Positions 14,726 to 23,342 of a stretch of 32,720 nt of DNA are shown here, piece by piece. The position numbers and the translations under genes are program-made. The stretch covers positions 1 to 32,720 of the forward strand of contig MEOR01000043.1 of assembly GCA_001769295.1 (NCBI GenBank). The letters are read 5' to 3'. Each line of letters opens with the position of its first letter. The first letter of the stretch is position 1. The stretch comes from Bacteroidetes bacterium GWF2_49_14. GTDB taxonomy: Bacteria; Bacteroidota; Bacteroidia; Bacteroidales; UBA12481. The notes under the pieces were generated by a model. That model did no database searches, had not been told where the DNA came from, and worked only from the letters and a program-made list of their open reading frames with translations.

Positions 14726-15586
14726 CTAGTTATGTAGGGTTCCGGCATTGACGATCGGCTGTGCGGATACATCGGAGCACAATACCACCATCAGGTTGGA
14801 TACCATGGCCGCTTTCCGCTCCTCATCCAGTGTGATGATCTGCTTTTCTGAAAGCTGCTCCAGTGCCATCTGGACCATTCCAACGGCACCCTCAACAATT
14901 TTCGAACGGGCAGCCACCACAGCCTGGGCCTGCTGGCGGCGCAGCATGGCTCCGGCAATCTCTGAAGCATAAGCAATGTAATTAATACGGGCTTCGATCA
15001 CATGGATACCGGCAATTGTCAGCCGTTCCTTGAGCTCGCTGGCCAACTGCTCATTCACTTCCTCAACACCAGAGCGAAGCGTGAGTTCAGCCCCCTCAAC
15101 CTCAAAATTGTCATACGGATACATTCCGGCAAGCTTCCGGAGTGCGGCGTCGCTCTGAACCGTAACGAAATGTTCGAATTCGTTGACCTCAAAGGCAGCC
15201 CGGTAAGTATTCTCAACCTTCCAGACCAGCACCAGGCCGATCATGATCGGATTACCCACCTTATCATTTACTTTGATAGGCTGGCTATCGAAGTTCCTGG
15301 CTCTCAGGGAAATCTTCTTTCGGATATTCAGCGGGTTAAACCAGAAAAAACCGTTGTCTTTTATGGTTCCGACATAACTCCCGAACAACACCAGCACAAG
15401 AGACTCATTCGGGTTAACAACCGCTAAACCCGCCATAAAGAACAGGCAGATAACCAACACGGGGACAAACACATAAAAATAATCCTGGGCATAAATAAGG
15501 CCCAAAACGGATGCTGCCCCCAGGATAAACCAAATGGCAAACATCAGGTAGCCATTCTTTGCTTTAAATTCAAGTTCTTGTTTCAT
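14726..15586 (-). CDS. SPFH/band 7 (slipin-like) membrane protein
   Basis: A 286-residue protein with two N-terminal membrane segments (about 12-34 YLMFAIWFILGAASVLGLIY and 38-60 FVPVLVICLFFMAGLAV), then an SPFH domain: VVNPNESLVLVLFGSYVGTI, GFFWFNPL, ISLRARNFDSQPIKVNDKVG, VGNPIMIGLVLVWKVENTYR. After it come a helical, coiled-coil-prone region (LRRQQAQAVVAARSKIVEGA) and a C-terminal helix. Stomatin/prohibitin-type proteins form membrane-bound rings or scaffolds that organise lipids and partner proteases; no NfeD partner is present here. The partner is instead the small ribbon-helix-helix protein directly downstream. The start at 15586 gives the full membrane region. Confidence 0.88.
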   Translation of the reverse strand: MKQELEFKAKNGYLMFAIWFILGAASVLGLIYAQDYFYVFVPVLVICLFFMAGLAVVNPNESLVLVLFGSYVGTIKDNGFFWFNPLNIRKKISLRARNFDSQPIKVNDKVGNPIMIGLVLVWKVENTYRAAFEVNEFEHFVTVQSDAALRKLAGMYPYDNFEVEGAELTLRSGVEEVNEQLASELKERLTIAGIHVIEARINYIAYASEIAGAMLRRQQAQAVVAARSKIVEGAVGMVQMALEQLSEKQIITLDEERKAAMVSNLMVVLCSDVSAQPIVNAGTLHN

Positions 15587-15623
15587 TCGTTAAAAATTTT
15601 AGTGCATCATTTCTAATTGGCTT

Positions 15624-15681
15624 GAACTCATGGAACCCTCAAGTATTTTCATTTCATTTGGTTTAGATGAGTTCGTGAGGG
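15624..15681 (-). promoter_or_regulatory. Interleaved inverted repeats in the SPFH leader
   Basis: GAACTCAT (15624-15631) can pair with ATGAGTTC (15667-15674), and CCCTCA (15636-15641) with TGAGGG (15676-15681). The arms are interleaved rather than nested, so the RNA could form a pseudoknot or two mutually exclusive hairpins. It lies in the roughly 115-nt leader of the SPFH transcript. Confidence 0.3.
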
Positions 15682-15708
15682 ATTCATTTTAATATCATTT
15701 TGATATCA

Positions 15709-15740
15709 CAAATGTAGAACGGGTTTTTGATCTGACCAAA
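15709..15740 (-). promoter_or_regulatory. Bacteroidota-type promoter for the SPFH gene
   Basis: On the minus strand TTTG (15740-15737) is separated by 20 bases from TACATTTG (15716-15709), matching the Bacteroidota consensus TTTG-N19-21-TAnnTTTG for the primary sigma factor. Confidence 0.6.
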
Positions 15741-15757
15741 TATTTTTATAAAAAAAA

Positions 15758-15781
15758 ATGCCCCCGGTCTCCCGAAGGCAT
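15758..15781 (-). terminator. Intrinsic terminator after the small ORF downstream of the ECF sigma gene
   Basis: On the minus strand ATGCCTTCGG-GAGA-CCGGGGGCAT folds into a 10-bp stem with two G-U pairs and is followed at once by a T-run (15757 downward). The G-U pairs work only in the minus-strand RNA, which fixes the direction. Confidence 0.88.
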
Positions 15782-15804
15782 CTTCTTGCTTGAAGAAGAG
15801 GTAG

Positions 15805-16038
15805 TTAGTTACTAAAAATGTCGATCTCTTTCAGGTAAACCGACGTTACGGCCGAATACGATGCAGCAAATCCGATGATCTTTTTAACCGCGCCTTCAGG
15901 AGCATTGAACATAGGCTCGGAGTCCATCTCCTCCATCAGGTTTATTTCCTCAAACAATTTGCTGTCTTCATCTTTTGCAGATTCTGTATTGACCAGAAAG
16001 AATAGGGTAGATAAGTTCATCATAGGCGAATTAATCAT
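15805..16038 (-). CDS. Small protein downstream of the ECF sigma factor, function unknown
   Basis: From an ATG at 16038 (MINSPMMNLSTLFFLVNTES) the product is 77 residues; 16023 or 16020 (MNLSTLFF) are also possible. An open frame extends up to 16134, but those codons come from a palindromic repeat, so the longer start is unlikely. The protein has a short hydrophobic stretch, an acidic middle (KDEDSKLFEEINLMEEMDSE) and ends GFAASYSAVTSVYLKEIDIF. No family is recognised. It shares the strand and probably the transcript of the sigma gene 122 bp upstream and is followed by a strong terminator, so it may be a regulator or target peptide of that sigma factor; that is a guess. Confidence 0.5.
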   Translation of the reverse strand: MINSPMMNLSTLFFLVNTESAKDEDSKLFEEINLMEEMDSEPMFNAPEGAVKKIIGFAASYSAVTSVYLKEIDIFSN

Positions 16039-16093
16039 TTTATAAGGAAAACGGCGGCGATTATCAGTTATTATATCGCGATAAAAAAATATT

Positions 16094-16149
16094 TGCAGGG
16101 ACGCATACATGCGTCCACCATAAGATGGACGCATGTATGCGTCCCTGCA
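16094..16149. repeat. 56-bp double palindrome, GGACGCAT type
   Basis: Two 24-base arms, TGCAGGGACGCATACATGCG plus TCCA and its exact complement, flank the 8-base loop CCATAAGA. Each arm is itself nearly palindromic (GGACGCAT/ATGCGTCC), so the site is two head-to-head copies of the dispersed palindrome found at 14455, 24350, 27325 and 27373. It lies between the ECF sigma gene and the small ORF and would make a very stable RNA hairpin. Confidence 0.9.
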
Positions 16150-16159
16150 GATTTCGATA

Positions 16160-16750
16160 TCACGACATTGTCAGCGACAACTGCTTATCCTTCACCATCT
16201 TCCTCATATTGATCAACGCATACCGCATGCGTCCGAGGGCCGTATTGATGCTCACACCCGTCTGGTCGGCAATTTCCTTGAAACTCAGGCCACAATAGTG
16301 CCTCAGGTAAACCACCTGCTTCTGGTCATCGGGCAAAAGGTCGACGAGCATCCTCACATCCGACATCACCTGGTCATGAACCATGGCTTCCTCCACGTTG
16401 TGCTCCGAAAGTTTCCGGTTGTTGAACAGGTCCATATCCCCGGATTCGTTCGGCACGGTATTCAGGAGTTTCTGTTTCCGGTAATGGTCGATGATAAGAT
16501 TGTGGGCAATGCGAAGCACCCAGGAAAGGAACTTGCCCTTATCGTAATATTTACCCTTATTCAAAGATTTGATAACCTTAATAAAAGTATCCTGGAAAAC
16601 ATCTTCGGCAAGTTGGGGATTTCTGACAATGAGCAGGATATACGTATAAACCCTGTTCTTATGTCTGCTGATTAAAACCTCGATGCAAGCCTTGTCGCCT
16701 GCGATGTACTGCTCTACGAGGGCATAGTCATCCTGATTATGTAAGTTCAA
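16160..16750 (-). CDS. ECF-type RNA polymerase sigma-70 factor
   Basis: Sigma region 2 covers about 20-90 (ALVEQYIAGDKACIEVLISR, QLAEDVFQDTFIKVIKSL, FLSWVLRIAHNLIIDHYRK) and region 4 about 130-190 (LLPDDQKQVVYLRHYCGLSF, KEIADQTGVSINTALGRMRY). No region 1 or 3 is present, and no obvious extracytoplasmic-sensor anti-sigma gene is adjacent. I place the start at TTG 16750, because a strong GGAGG lies five bases upstream (16760-16756), rare in this phylum; a GTG at 16777 would lengthen the protein by nine residues (MLILKKEVV), which are mainly the translated Shine-Dalgarno region. The gene is divergent from uvrA. Confidence 0.9.
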   Translation of the reverse strand: MNLHNQDDYALVEQYIAGDKACIEVLISRHKNRVYTYILLIVRNPQLAEDVFQDTFIKVIKSLNKGKYYDKGKFLSWVLRIAHNLIIDHYRKQKLLNTVPNESGDMDLFNNRKLSEHNVEEAMVHDQVMSDVRMLVDLLPDDQKQVVYLRHYCGLSFKEIADQTGVSINTALGRMRYALINMRKMVKDKQLSLTMS

Positions 16751-16935
16751 AACTACCTCCTTTTTAAGAATTAACACAGAAGTAGAATTGCCCCGATATC
16801 AGTCCTCCTATTAGTTTTAGTTAAAATGTCTCTTATCTTCAGAACGCAAGTATACGAAAAATATTTTACAAACCTGATAATTTTTCGCCCTGCCAAAAAT
16901 GATCTAACTTTACAGCCCGAAATTTATCAAAAACC

Positions 16936-19740
16936 ATGCCCGATTACAGGAGTGATCCGGAAGAGTACATTTTTATTAAAGGAGCCCGGGTTCACAACCT
17001 GAAAAACATCGACCTTGCCATTCCCCGCGACAAGCTGATCGTTATTACCGGACTGTCGGGCTCCGGAAAATCATCCCTCGCTTTTGATACGCTATATGCT
17101 GAAGGTCAGAGACGTTACGTTGAAAGTCTGTCCTCCTATGCCCGGCAGTTTCTGGGCCGGCTGGACAAGCCAGATGTAGATTCCATTTCCGGAATTCCGC
17201 CTGCAATAGCGATTGAGCAACGGGTTAATACCCGCAACCCCAGGTCGACCGTTGGAACCTCCACCGAAATTTACGACTATATCAAGCTTTTATATGCGCG
17301 AATCGGGGAAACGTATTCGCCCGTCAGCGGCAGCCGGGTCCAGAAGCATCAGGTTCAGGATGTGGTTGAGCATATCCTCAGTTTGCCGGCTGGTACGCAG
17401 GTGATGATCCTGGCACAGCTTCAAAAGCCAGTCGACCGGTCAATGAGGATGCAGCTGGAGGTTTTGGTTCAGCAGGGCTTTTCGCGTGTTGAGGAAAACG
17501 GCCAGATCCGGAAGATCTCCGAAATTCTGAATCCATCCTACCCTTTCTGCGAAACCTGCCAGTTCGATATCCTGATTGACCGGATTTTTGTAGGTGAAGA
17601 GGAGGACCTTCAGGCCCGACTCGCTGATTCTGTGGAAACTGCCTTTTTTGAAGGGAAAGGAGATTGCTCGGTCAAGGTTTTTTCCAACGGAGATGTTTCC
17701 GAGCTCGGTTTTTCCGATCGTTTTGAGCTGGATGGCATCCGGTTTGAGCAGCCCTCGGTCCATCTGTTCAGTTTTAACAATCCTGTGGGTGCCTGTCCTG
17801 TTTGCGAGGGGTTCGGAAGCACCATCGGAATTGATGAAGACCTGGTTGTACCAAACAAGAACCTGTCAGTTTTTGAAGATGCAATCGTCTGCTGGAAAGG
17901 CGAAAAGATGTCGAAGTGGAAGGAGAAACTGATTCAGACGGCCGATAGGTTCAATTTTCCGATCCACCGGCCCTTTTTCCAGCTCAGCGATGAAGAGAAG
18001 CAACTGTTATGGACCGGGAACAGCCATTTCAAAGGACTCAACGAATTCTTTGCCTATCTTGAAGAGAAAGCATATAAGATCCAATACCGAGTGATGCTGG
18101 CCCGCTACCGTGGCAAAACTGTTTGCCCGGAATGTCTGGGATCGCGTCTTCGCAAGGAGGCCACGTGGATAAAAGTTCAGGGCAAGGCCATAACGGAATT
18201 GACAAAAATGCCGGTTTCCCGGCTGCGGGAATTCTTCCTTGGTTTCAATCTGACGGAGCACGATAAGAAAATTGCAGGCAGGCTCATGGTAGAGATCAAC
18301 AACCGGTTGAATTACCTGGTCGATGTCGGCCTCGGTTATCTTACACTTAACCGCACATCCAACACACTTTCAGGCGGCGAATCGCAGCGGATCAATCTTG
18401 CAGGATCACTGGGTTCCAGCCTGGTAGGCTCCTTGTACATTCTTGACGAGCCCAGCATCGGGCTGCATCCGCGGGATACCGCCAGGCTGATCTCTGTGCT
18501 TCAGCGGCTGCGCGACCTGGGAAACACGGTGATCGTTGTTGAGCATGATGAGGAGATCATTCGCTCATCGGACTACATCATCGATATCGGCCCCGGAGCG
18601 GGTCGGTTTGGCGGGGAGATCGTATTTAGCGGAACATTCAGCGAGCTGGAGAAGGCTGGTGGTCTCACCGCAGCTTACCTGAGGGGAGACGAGAAGATTC
18701 CGGTACCGCCGATCCGCCGGATATGGACAAACCGCCTGGAAATAGAAGGTGCCAATGAGAACAATCTAAAGAACCTGAATGTCACTTTTCCTCTGGAGGC
18801 CATGACAGTGGTAACCGGCGTGAGTGGTTCTGGAAAATCCACTCTCGTTACAAGAACCCTCTATCCTATTCTGAACAAAAGGATTAACGGAGCCGGAGAA
18901 AAAACCGGAAGATACGGAACGCTCACCGGTGATCTGCAGCGGATCCAGCAGGTTGAAATGATAGACCAGAATCCGATAGGGAAAAGCTCCCGTTCCAATC
19001 CGGTCACGTACATCAAGGCCTGGGATGACATCAGGAAATTGATGGCCGATCAACCGCTGTCGCAGGTGAATGGGTATAAATCTTCGCATTTTTCCTTTAA
19101 TGTTGAGGGAGGTCGCTGCGAGGAGTGCCAGGGAGAAGGAGTGATTAAGGTTGAAATGCAGTTTATGGCCGATGTTTATCTCACCTGTGAGCATTGCCAT
19201 GGAACCCGATTTAAAGAGGAGATCCTTGACATCCGCTATCATGACAAAAACGTCCACGACGTGCTTGAGATGTCGGTTCAGGAGGCATTGGAATTCTTTG
19301 GCAACATAAAGGAATCCAGCTGCAGGAAGATTTCATCCAAGCTTCAGCCATTGATGGATGTGGGGTTAGGGTATGTAAAGCTTGGCCAGTCATCCTCCAC
19401 CCTCTCCGGCGGGGAAAGTCAGAGGATCAAGCTAGCCTCCTTCCTCACGAAAACCCATGAATCGGGTCACACGCTGTTCATATTTGACGAACCTACCACC
19501 GGACTCCATTTTCATGACATCCGTACCCTCCTGAAAGCCTTTGAGGCGCTGCTGGAGAAAGGCCACACCCTTATAATCATAGAGCACAATCCGGAAATCA
19601 TAAAGAATGCCGACTGGATCCTTGATCTGGGTCCGGACGGAGGCGCTGAAGGCGGAAACCTGATTTTTGCCGGAACACCGGAGGATCTGCTAACGTGTCG
19701 CGAATCCCGCACTGCACCCTATCTGAAAGAAAAAATTTAA
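16936..19740 (+). CDS. uvrA: UvrABC excinuclease subunit A
   Basis: Full-length (934 residues; the family is about 940). It recognises helix-distorting DNA damage and loads UvrB in nucleotide excision repair. Walker A motifs GLSGSGKSS (39-47) and GVSGSGKST (628-636), ABC signatures LSGGESQR (478-485) and again near the C-terminus, and Walker B LDEPSIGL and FDEPTTGL are present. The zinc-binding Cys pairs are CPVC (287/290) with CPEC (397/400) and CEEC (728/731) with CEHC (751/754). A further pair, CETC near 205-208, lies in the first insertion. A small conserved ORF follows after 3 bp. The start codon ATG at 16936 is well placed, and TAACTTTA near 16905 resembles a -7 element. Confidence 0.98.
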   Translation: MPDYRSDPEEYIFIKGARVHNLKNIDLAIPRDKLIVITGLSGSGKSSLAFDTLYAEGQRRYVESLSSYARQFLGRLDKPDVDSISGIPPAIAIEQRVNTRNPRSTVGTSTEIYDYIKLLYARIGETYSPVSGSRVQKHQVQDVVEHILSLPAGTQVMILAQLQKPVDRSMRMQLEVLVQQGFSRVEENGQIRKISEILNPSYPFCETCQFDILIDRIFVGEEEDLQARLADSVETAFFEGKGDCSVKVFSNGDVSELGFSDRFELDGIRFEQPSVHLFSFNNPVGACPVCEGFGSTIGIDEDLVVPNKNLSVFEDAIVCWKGEKMSKWKEKLIQTADRFNFPIHRPFFQLSDEEKQLLWTGNSHFKGLNEFFAYLEEKAYKIQYRVMLARYRGKTVCPECLGSRLRKEATWIKVQGKAITELTKMPVSRLREFFLGFNLTEHDKKIAGRLMVEINNRLNYLVDVGLGYLTLNRTSNTLSGGESQRINLAGSLGSSLVGSLYILDEPSIGLHPRDTARLISVLQRLRDLGNTVIVVEHDEEIIRSSDYIIDIGPGAGRFGGEIVFSGTFSELEKAGGLTAAYLRGDEKIPVPPIRRIWTNRLEIEGANENNLKNLNVTFPLEAMTVVTGVSGSGKSTLVTRTLYPILNKRINGAGEKTGRYGTLTGDLQRIQQVEMIDQNPIGKSSRSNPVTYIKAWDDIRKLMADQPLSQVNGYKSSHFSFNVEGGRCEECQGEGVIKVEMQFMADVYLTCEHCHGTRFKEEILDIRYHDKNVHDVLEMSVQEALEFFGNIKESSCRKISSKLQPLMDVGLGYVKLGQSSSTLSGGESQRIKLASFLTKTHESGHTLFIFDEPTTGLHFHDIRTLLKAFEALLEKGHTLIIIEHNPEIIKNADWILDLGPDGGAEGGNLIFAGTPEDLLTCRESRTAPYLKEKI

Positions 19741-19743
19741 TTC

Positions 19744-20133
19744 ATGCCTCCCCTTAAACACGATCCCGAACTGGACGGGCTGATCCGGCAGATTAATTCA
19801 AAAGACGCCACTGGCGCCTTTGCTGCCGCACTGGTTGATCCAAAGTTTGCATCAAAAAGAACCGAGATTGCCAGGATTTGCTGGGAATCGCAACTTGATT
19901 TCTCCGGACATCTGCTGCTTTTCACCCACCTGATCATTACCGGAGATTTTTTACTGGCTCTGGAATCCTTTTCAGTGATAGAAAACACGTTCCTCGAACG
20001 TCCGGTTAGCCCCGAATTATCAAAGGAAATCAGTAGCCTGCTTAAAAACAGCGTCCCTGATCAACCTGAGGTTAAGCAGAGGCTGATCAGGGAGCTGATC
20101 CTGGTGATTGATCCTTTTATCCCCGGTAATTAG
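19744..20133 (+). CDS. Small conserved protein downstream of uvrA, unknown function
   Basis: The 129 residues start with MPPLKHDPELDGLIRQINSK and are mostly helical: GAFAAALVDPKFASKRTEIA, RICWESQLDFSGHLLLFTHL, IITGDFLLALESFSVIEN, and EVKQRLIRELILVIDPF. The alternating helices recall HEAT or armadillo-like repeats (KRTEIARICWESQLDFSGHL), but I assign no family. It begins 3 bp after the uvrA stop, so it is probably translated from the same message. The last 4 bp overlap the convergent stop of the dihydroorotate dehydrogenase-like gene. It has no signal peptide, so it is expected to be cytoplasmic. Confidence 0.75.
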   Translation: MPPLKHDPELDGLIRQINSKDATGAFAAALVDPKFASKRTEIARICWESQLDFSGHLLLFTHLIITGDFLLALESFSVIENTFLERPVSPELSKEISSLLKNSVPDQPEVKQRLIRELILVIDPFIPGN

Positions 20134-21104
20134 TGCCGGCTTGAATAATACCGCATAAACTGCGACCGCTCCCAGGTTCTGGGATCTTCGTACATCCGGT
20201 AGCTCATTTTACCCCTGAAATCATCAATAGAGGAAAACTCTTTAGATTCCATCCAGGTTTTAAGTCCGCCTATCAGGCCGGCTAGGTATTCCGGACCGTT
20301 TTTGTAAAGGGCGGAGCACACCTGAACGGTTGATGCACCAGCCAGCAGAAGCTTTACCACGGCATCGCTGTCATGAACCCCGGTGGAAGCTGATATATCG
20401 ATCTTCCTGAACTTATCGGCAACCAGGCTGACCCAACGCAGGGTTTGCCTCAGATCTGCCGGTGAACTGAAAACTTCGGAGGATGTTATTTTCATCTCCT
20501 TCAGGTCAATATCCGGTTCATACAAACGGTTAAAAAGAACCACACCCTTAACGCCGATCGCATGGAACTGGTGCACCATATTAATCAGGTTTGAAAAATA
20601 GGGACTCATTTTAATAATGAGAGGAAGGGTTGTGCTTTCCTTTACTTTCTCAACTATTTTAAGATAAGATAATTCAATCCGAACCGGATCCTCTCCGTCA
20701 ACAGGCAGAATGAACAGGTTGAGTTCCAGCGCATCAGCCCCTGCAAACTCCACTTGCCGGGCAAAGCCTGTCCATTCGCTGGCGGTAATGCAGTTAATGC
20801 TGGCAATCACCGGCATCGGAACTGCCAGTTTAGCACTTTCAATTAATCCCAGATAATCTCCTACCGTATGGCTTTTGGAATAATTCCGGATATAATCAGC
20901 CGCCTCGGGATAGGAATAATCATCGATCAGCCTGCCGGAATCAAAATTAATCTGTTCCTCAAACAGTGATTTCAATACTATGGCACCGGGATCGAAACCG
21001 GCAAGTTTCTTAATCTTTTCCAGGCTGTCGGCAAGCCCTGAACTGCTGACCATGACCGGATTTTCGAGTTCTAATCCGGCGTAAGTTGTTTTAAGGTCGA
21101 CCAT
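20130..21104 (-). CDS. Dihydroorotate dehydrogenase-like flavoprotein, paralogue 1
   Basis: A 324-residue TIM-barrel protein of the dihydroorotate dehydrogenase-like group (COG0167-related): MVDLKTTYAGLELENPVMVS, IVLKSLFEEQI, MPVIASINC, PLIIKMSPYFSN, GVVLFNRLYEPDID, SASTGVHDSDAVVKLLLAGA, VQVCSALYKNG. The FMN/phosphate-binding end of the barrel (LLLAGASTVQV) and the substrate Lys position (IIKMSP) are conserved. The class 1 active-site loop NxSCPN is replaced by ELNLFILPVDG, with no Cys or Ser nucleophile in place, so true dihydroorotate oxidation is doubtful. It is the last gene of an operon with yggS and the acyl-ACP thioesterase. A paralogue is at 23343. Confidence 0.85.
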   Translation of the reverse strand: MVDLKTTYAGLELENPVMVSSSGLADSLEKIKKLAGFDPGAIVLKSLFEEQINFDSGRLIDDYSYPEAADYIRNYSKSHTVGDYLGLIESAKLAVPMPVIASINCITASEWTGFARQVEFAGADALELNLFILPVDGEDPVRIELSYLKIVEKVKESTTLPLIIKMSPYFSNLINMVHQFHAIGVKGVVLFNRLYEPDIDLKEMKITSSEVFSSPADLRQTLRWVSLVADKFRKIDISASTGVHDSDAVVKLLLAGASTVQVCSALYKNGPEYLAGLIGGLKTWMESKEFSSIDDFRGKMSYRMYEDPRTWERSQFMRYYSSRH

Positions 21105-21131
21105 ATCCTCTTTTGTTAGACGTGTTTCTGT

Positions 21132-21797
21132 TCAACGGGAACCAAAAATAGCCGTTCCGATCCTGACCAGCGTACTGCCATGCTTAACCGCGAGATGGTA
21201 ATCACCTGACATTCCGATGGATAGCTCATTAAATAATGGGAGTCCGGCAAATCCAGCCTCTTTTATTTCGATAAAGAGCCTGTGGATCAGGTCAAACTCG
21301 GAAGCCACCTGAACGGGGTCATCTGTAAATGTAGCCATGCCCATCAATCCACGGAAGCTAATTCCAGGGAGTTCCCGGAGTGACCCATCGGCCAGCAGGC
21401 TCCGGACTTCATCGGGGTCAAAACCGAATTTTGTCTCTTCCCGGGCAATGTGGACCTGTAAAAGGCAATCGATGGTTTTACTGATTTTTATCGCTTCCCT
21501 GGAAACCTCCAGAAGGAGCCTGACGGAATCAATTGAATGAATCATGGAAACATAAGGAACAATGGCCTTTACCTTGTTTCCCTGCAGATGACCGATAAGG
21601 TGCCACTCGATATCATTTGGGAGGAGCGGCTGCTTCGCGAGCAGCTCCTGAACCCGGTTTTCTCCAAAGATCCGCTGTCCGGCCTGGTAAGCTTCCCTGA
21701 TGGATTCTGCCGGATGGTTCTTAGAAACGGCAACAAGTCGCACCCTATCAGGCAGTTCGGCCCGCAGTTTATCGATATTATTGCTGATTTTCGACAT
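21132..21797 (-). CDS. yggS: YggS/PLPBP-family pyridoxal-phosphate homeostasis protein
   Basis: A single-domain PLP protein (221 residues; the family is 220-240) with a TIM-barrel fold like alanine racemase but no known catalysis; it manages free vitamin B6. The PLP Lys is K26 in LVAVSKNHP. Other family motifs are FGENRVQELLAK, IEWHLIGHLQGNKVK, IHSIDSVRLL, LPGISFRGLMGMAT, FNELSIGMSGDYHLAVKHGS and VRIGTAIFG. It starts with ATG 23 bp downstream of the acyl-ACP thioesterase stop and ends 27 bp before the dehydrogenase-like gene, so the three form one minus-strand operon. Confidence 0.95.
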   Translation of the reverse strand: MSKISNNIDKLRAELPDRVRLVAVSKNHPAESIREAYQAGQRIFGENRVQELLAKQPLLPNDIEWHLIGHLQGNKVKAIVPYVSMIHSIDSVRLLLEVSREAIKISKTIDCLLQVHIAREETKFGFDPDEVRSLLADGSLRELPGISFRGLMGMATFTDDPVQVASEFDLIHRLFIEIKEAGFAGLPLFNELSIGMSGDYHLAVKHGSTLVRIGTAIFGSR

Positions 21798-21820
21798 ACA
21801 CTAAAATTACACAACCAAAA

Positions 21821-22594
21821 TCAGAATTTAAACGATATGGCAAAAGCCTGCTGACCCGTTTGGCCATTACGGATCACGCCAACATAGGCTCCGTTCTCAT
21901 TAATCCGGTCATCCAAAAGTATTTCAACCTTATCGTCCACCAACAGTTCTGCATTAAAGTTAACCTGAATTTCCCGGATATCCCTCTCCTTCAGCAATTT
22001 GACTGGCATCTCATTCAGCACCCAATCGATGTACCGGGCATTGTTCACATGCAGGTTCATATCAGTATGATTGTAGGCAGCCCTGAATGAATTGACCGCA
22101 TGCAGCGCTTCACCGCCATGGATTTTAACCGGCTTTTCCTCTACGGCGTGCATGTTTGCATGTTTGCCGGCCGTATATTCACCCGGGGTCAGGCGCACGG
22201 GTTTTCTCTTCTCCAGATCGATGATACTCCAAAGGGTTGTAGCAGAGATAATGACCTCTCCGCCTGCATCCCTGAACTGAATGTCGCGGTAGGCAGTAAT
22301 TCCTTCCATGGTTTTGGGCCAAGTCCTGATCCGGATGGTTTCGCCCCATTCGGGCATTCTTCCAACCCGGATCAGGGATCGCAGAAACACCCAGGCCTGG
22401 TTTTGTGCAATCATTCCGGAATACCCCCACCCTCTTCTTTCGGCATCATGGTGAGCGATTTCAACCATCAATCCGAAAAGGGAGGGGATGCTAAGCTTTT
22501 TCCGCGCGTCTACCAAAAAGGAATAAACCGGAAATTCTTCTTCCAGGATCGGAATCTCATCTTGTCTGATTGTATCGGTTGAATCCAAAATCAT
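21821..22594 (-). CDS. Acyl-ACP thioesterase
   Basis: A 257-residue double-hotdog protein of the acyl-ACP thioesterase family (PF01643), which releases fatty acids from acyl carrier protein and so ends or diverts chain elongation. N-terminal hotdog: YSFLVDARKKLSIPSLFGLM, HDAERRGWGYSGM, AWVFLRSLIRV, ETIRIRTWPKTMEGITAYRD. The catalytic region DMNLHVNNARYIDWVL in the second hotdog holds D178, N180 and H182, the conserved Asp-Asn-His set of the plant/bacterial FatA-like family. A bacterial enzyme of this kind usually provides free fatty acids or adjusts membrane lipid length. It heads the three-gene operon and is divergent from the AlbA_2 gene; the two starts are about 50 bp apart. Confidence 0.92.
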   Translation of the reverse strand: MILDSTDTIRQDEIPILEEEFPVYSFLVDARKKLSIPSLFGLMVEIAHHDAERRGWGYSGMIAQNQAWVFLRSLIRVGRMPEWGETIRIRTWPKTMEGITAYRDIQFRDAGGEVIISATTLWSIIDLEKRKPVRLTPGEYTAGKHANMHAVEEKPVKIHGGEALHAVNSFRAAYNHTDMNLHVNNARYIDWVLNEMPVKLLKERDIREIQVNFNAELLVDDKVEILLDDRINENGAYVGVIRNGQTGQQAFAISFKF

Positions 22595-22646
22595 TTTAAT
22601 CTTGCGGAAAAGTGGTCAATTTTAAACAATTTTGGTGAGGAAAAAC

Positions 22647-23294
22647 ATGAAGAAAATCTCCTATATATCTTCTTTAATTCTTGAAGGGGAGCACCAGCAG
22701 CAGGATTTCAAGTTTGGCATTACCGACTCCCGGAAGATTGCCAGGTCCCTGGTTGCCTTTGCAAACACCGATGGCGGAAGGTTACTTATCGGGGTAAAGG
22801 ATAATGGGGTTATTGCTGGGGTGCGCACGGAAGAAGAGTATTACATGGTGGAATCCGCAGCCCAGATGTATTCGAAGCCGGAGATTCGCTTTGAATCCAA
22901 AGTCTGGACAGAAAACGGGAAAACGGTCCTCGAGGTTTGGGTCCCACCAAGTCCGGCGCGGCCGCATTTTGTTAAGGAAGAGAGGGACAAGCTTCAGGCG
23001 TATGTGCGATCGCGGGATGAAAACATCCAGGCTGACGAGGTGATCATTGCTGTATGGCAAAAAAGAAAACTTAAAAAAGGTGCCCTGATCCGTTATTCGA
23101 AAGATGAGGAGGTTCTGTTCAGCCTTCTGAGCGAAAAGCCCCTGATAACCCTGAGGGAGTATCTCCGATCCGCACGCATCCCTGGCAAGCTCGCGGTGGA
23201 TACCTTATCCAATCTGATCATCCTTGGACTGATCGAGCAGGTTGTTGCCTCGCCCGAGTCCTTTTTCAGGATCAGCTCAAAATCCGAAGAATAA
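22647..23294 (+). CDS. AlbA_2 (Schlafen-type) domain protein with winged-helix-like C-terminus
   Basis: The chosen ATG at 22647 follows a purine-rich GGTGAGG; a TTG five codons upstream (22632) is less likely. The N-terminal half (about 8-125) is an AlbA_2 domain, also called divergent AAA_4: GEHQQQDFKFGITDSRKIAR, ALVAFANTDGGRLLIGVKDN, GVIAGVRTEEE, VLEVWVPPSPARPHFVK, AYVRSRDENIQAD. The region after about 140 (DEEVLFSLLSEKPLITLREY, LRSARIPGKLAVDTLSNLII, LGLIEQVV) looks like a winged-helix DNA-binding module. Such proteins are treated as transcriptional regulators or as Schlafen-like nucleic-acid binders. It is divergent from the thioesterase operon and may be its regulator; that is inference from position. 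Confidence 0.82.
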   Translation: MKKISYISSLILEGEHQQQDFKFGITDSRKIARSLVAFANTDGGRLLIGVKDNGVIAGVRTEEEYYMVESAAQMYSKPEIRFESKVWTENGKTVLEVWVPPSPARPHFVKEERDKLQAYVRSRDENIQADEVIIAVWQKRKLKKGALIRYSKDEEVLFSLLSEKPLITLREYLRSARIPGKLAVDTLSNLIILGLIEQVVASPESFFRISSKSEE

Positions 23295-23342
23295 AAATGA
23301 ACCAATCCTCATGGCTTTTGTTATACTAAAAAACAACAAGCC

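Noticed and set aside
16133-16675. 180-residue plus-strand open frame opposite the sigma gene
   Set aside because: Starts in the palindrome and is antisense to clear sigma-70 regions 2 and 4.
20130-21104. Naming either dehydrogenase-like gene pyrD
   Set aside because: The NxSCPN active-site loop is absent in both, so the name would be misleading.
22100-22582. 160-residue plus-strand frame opposite the acyl-ACP thioesterase
   Set aside because: The minus-strand frame has catalytic and family motifs; the plus frame has none.
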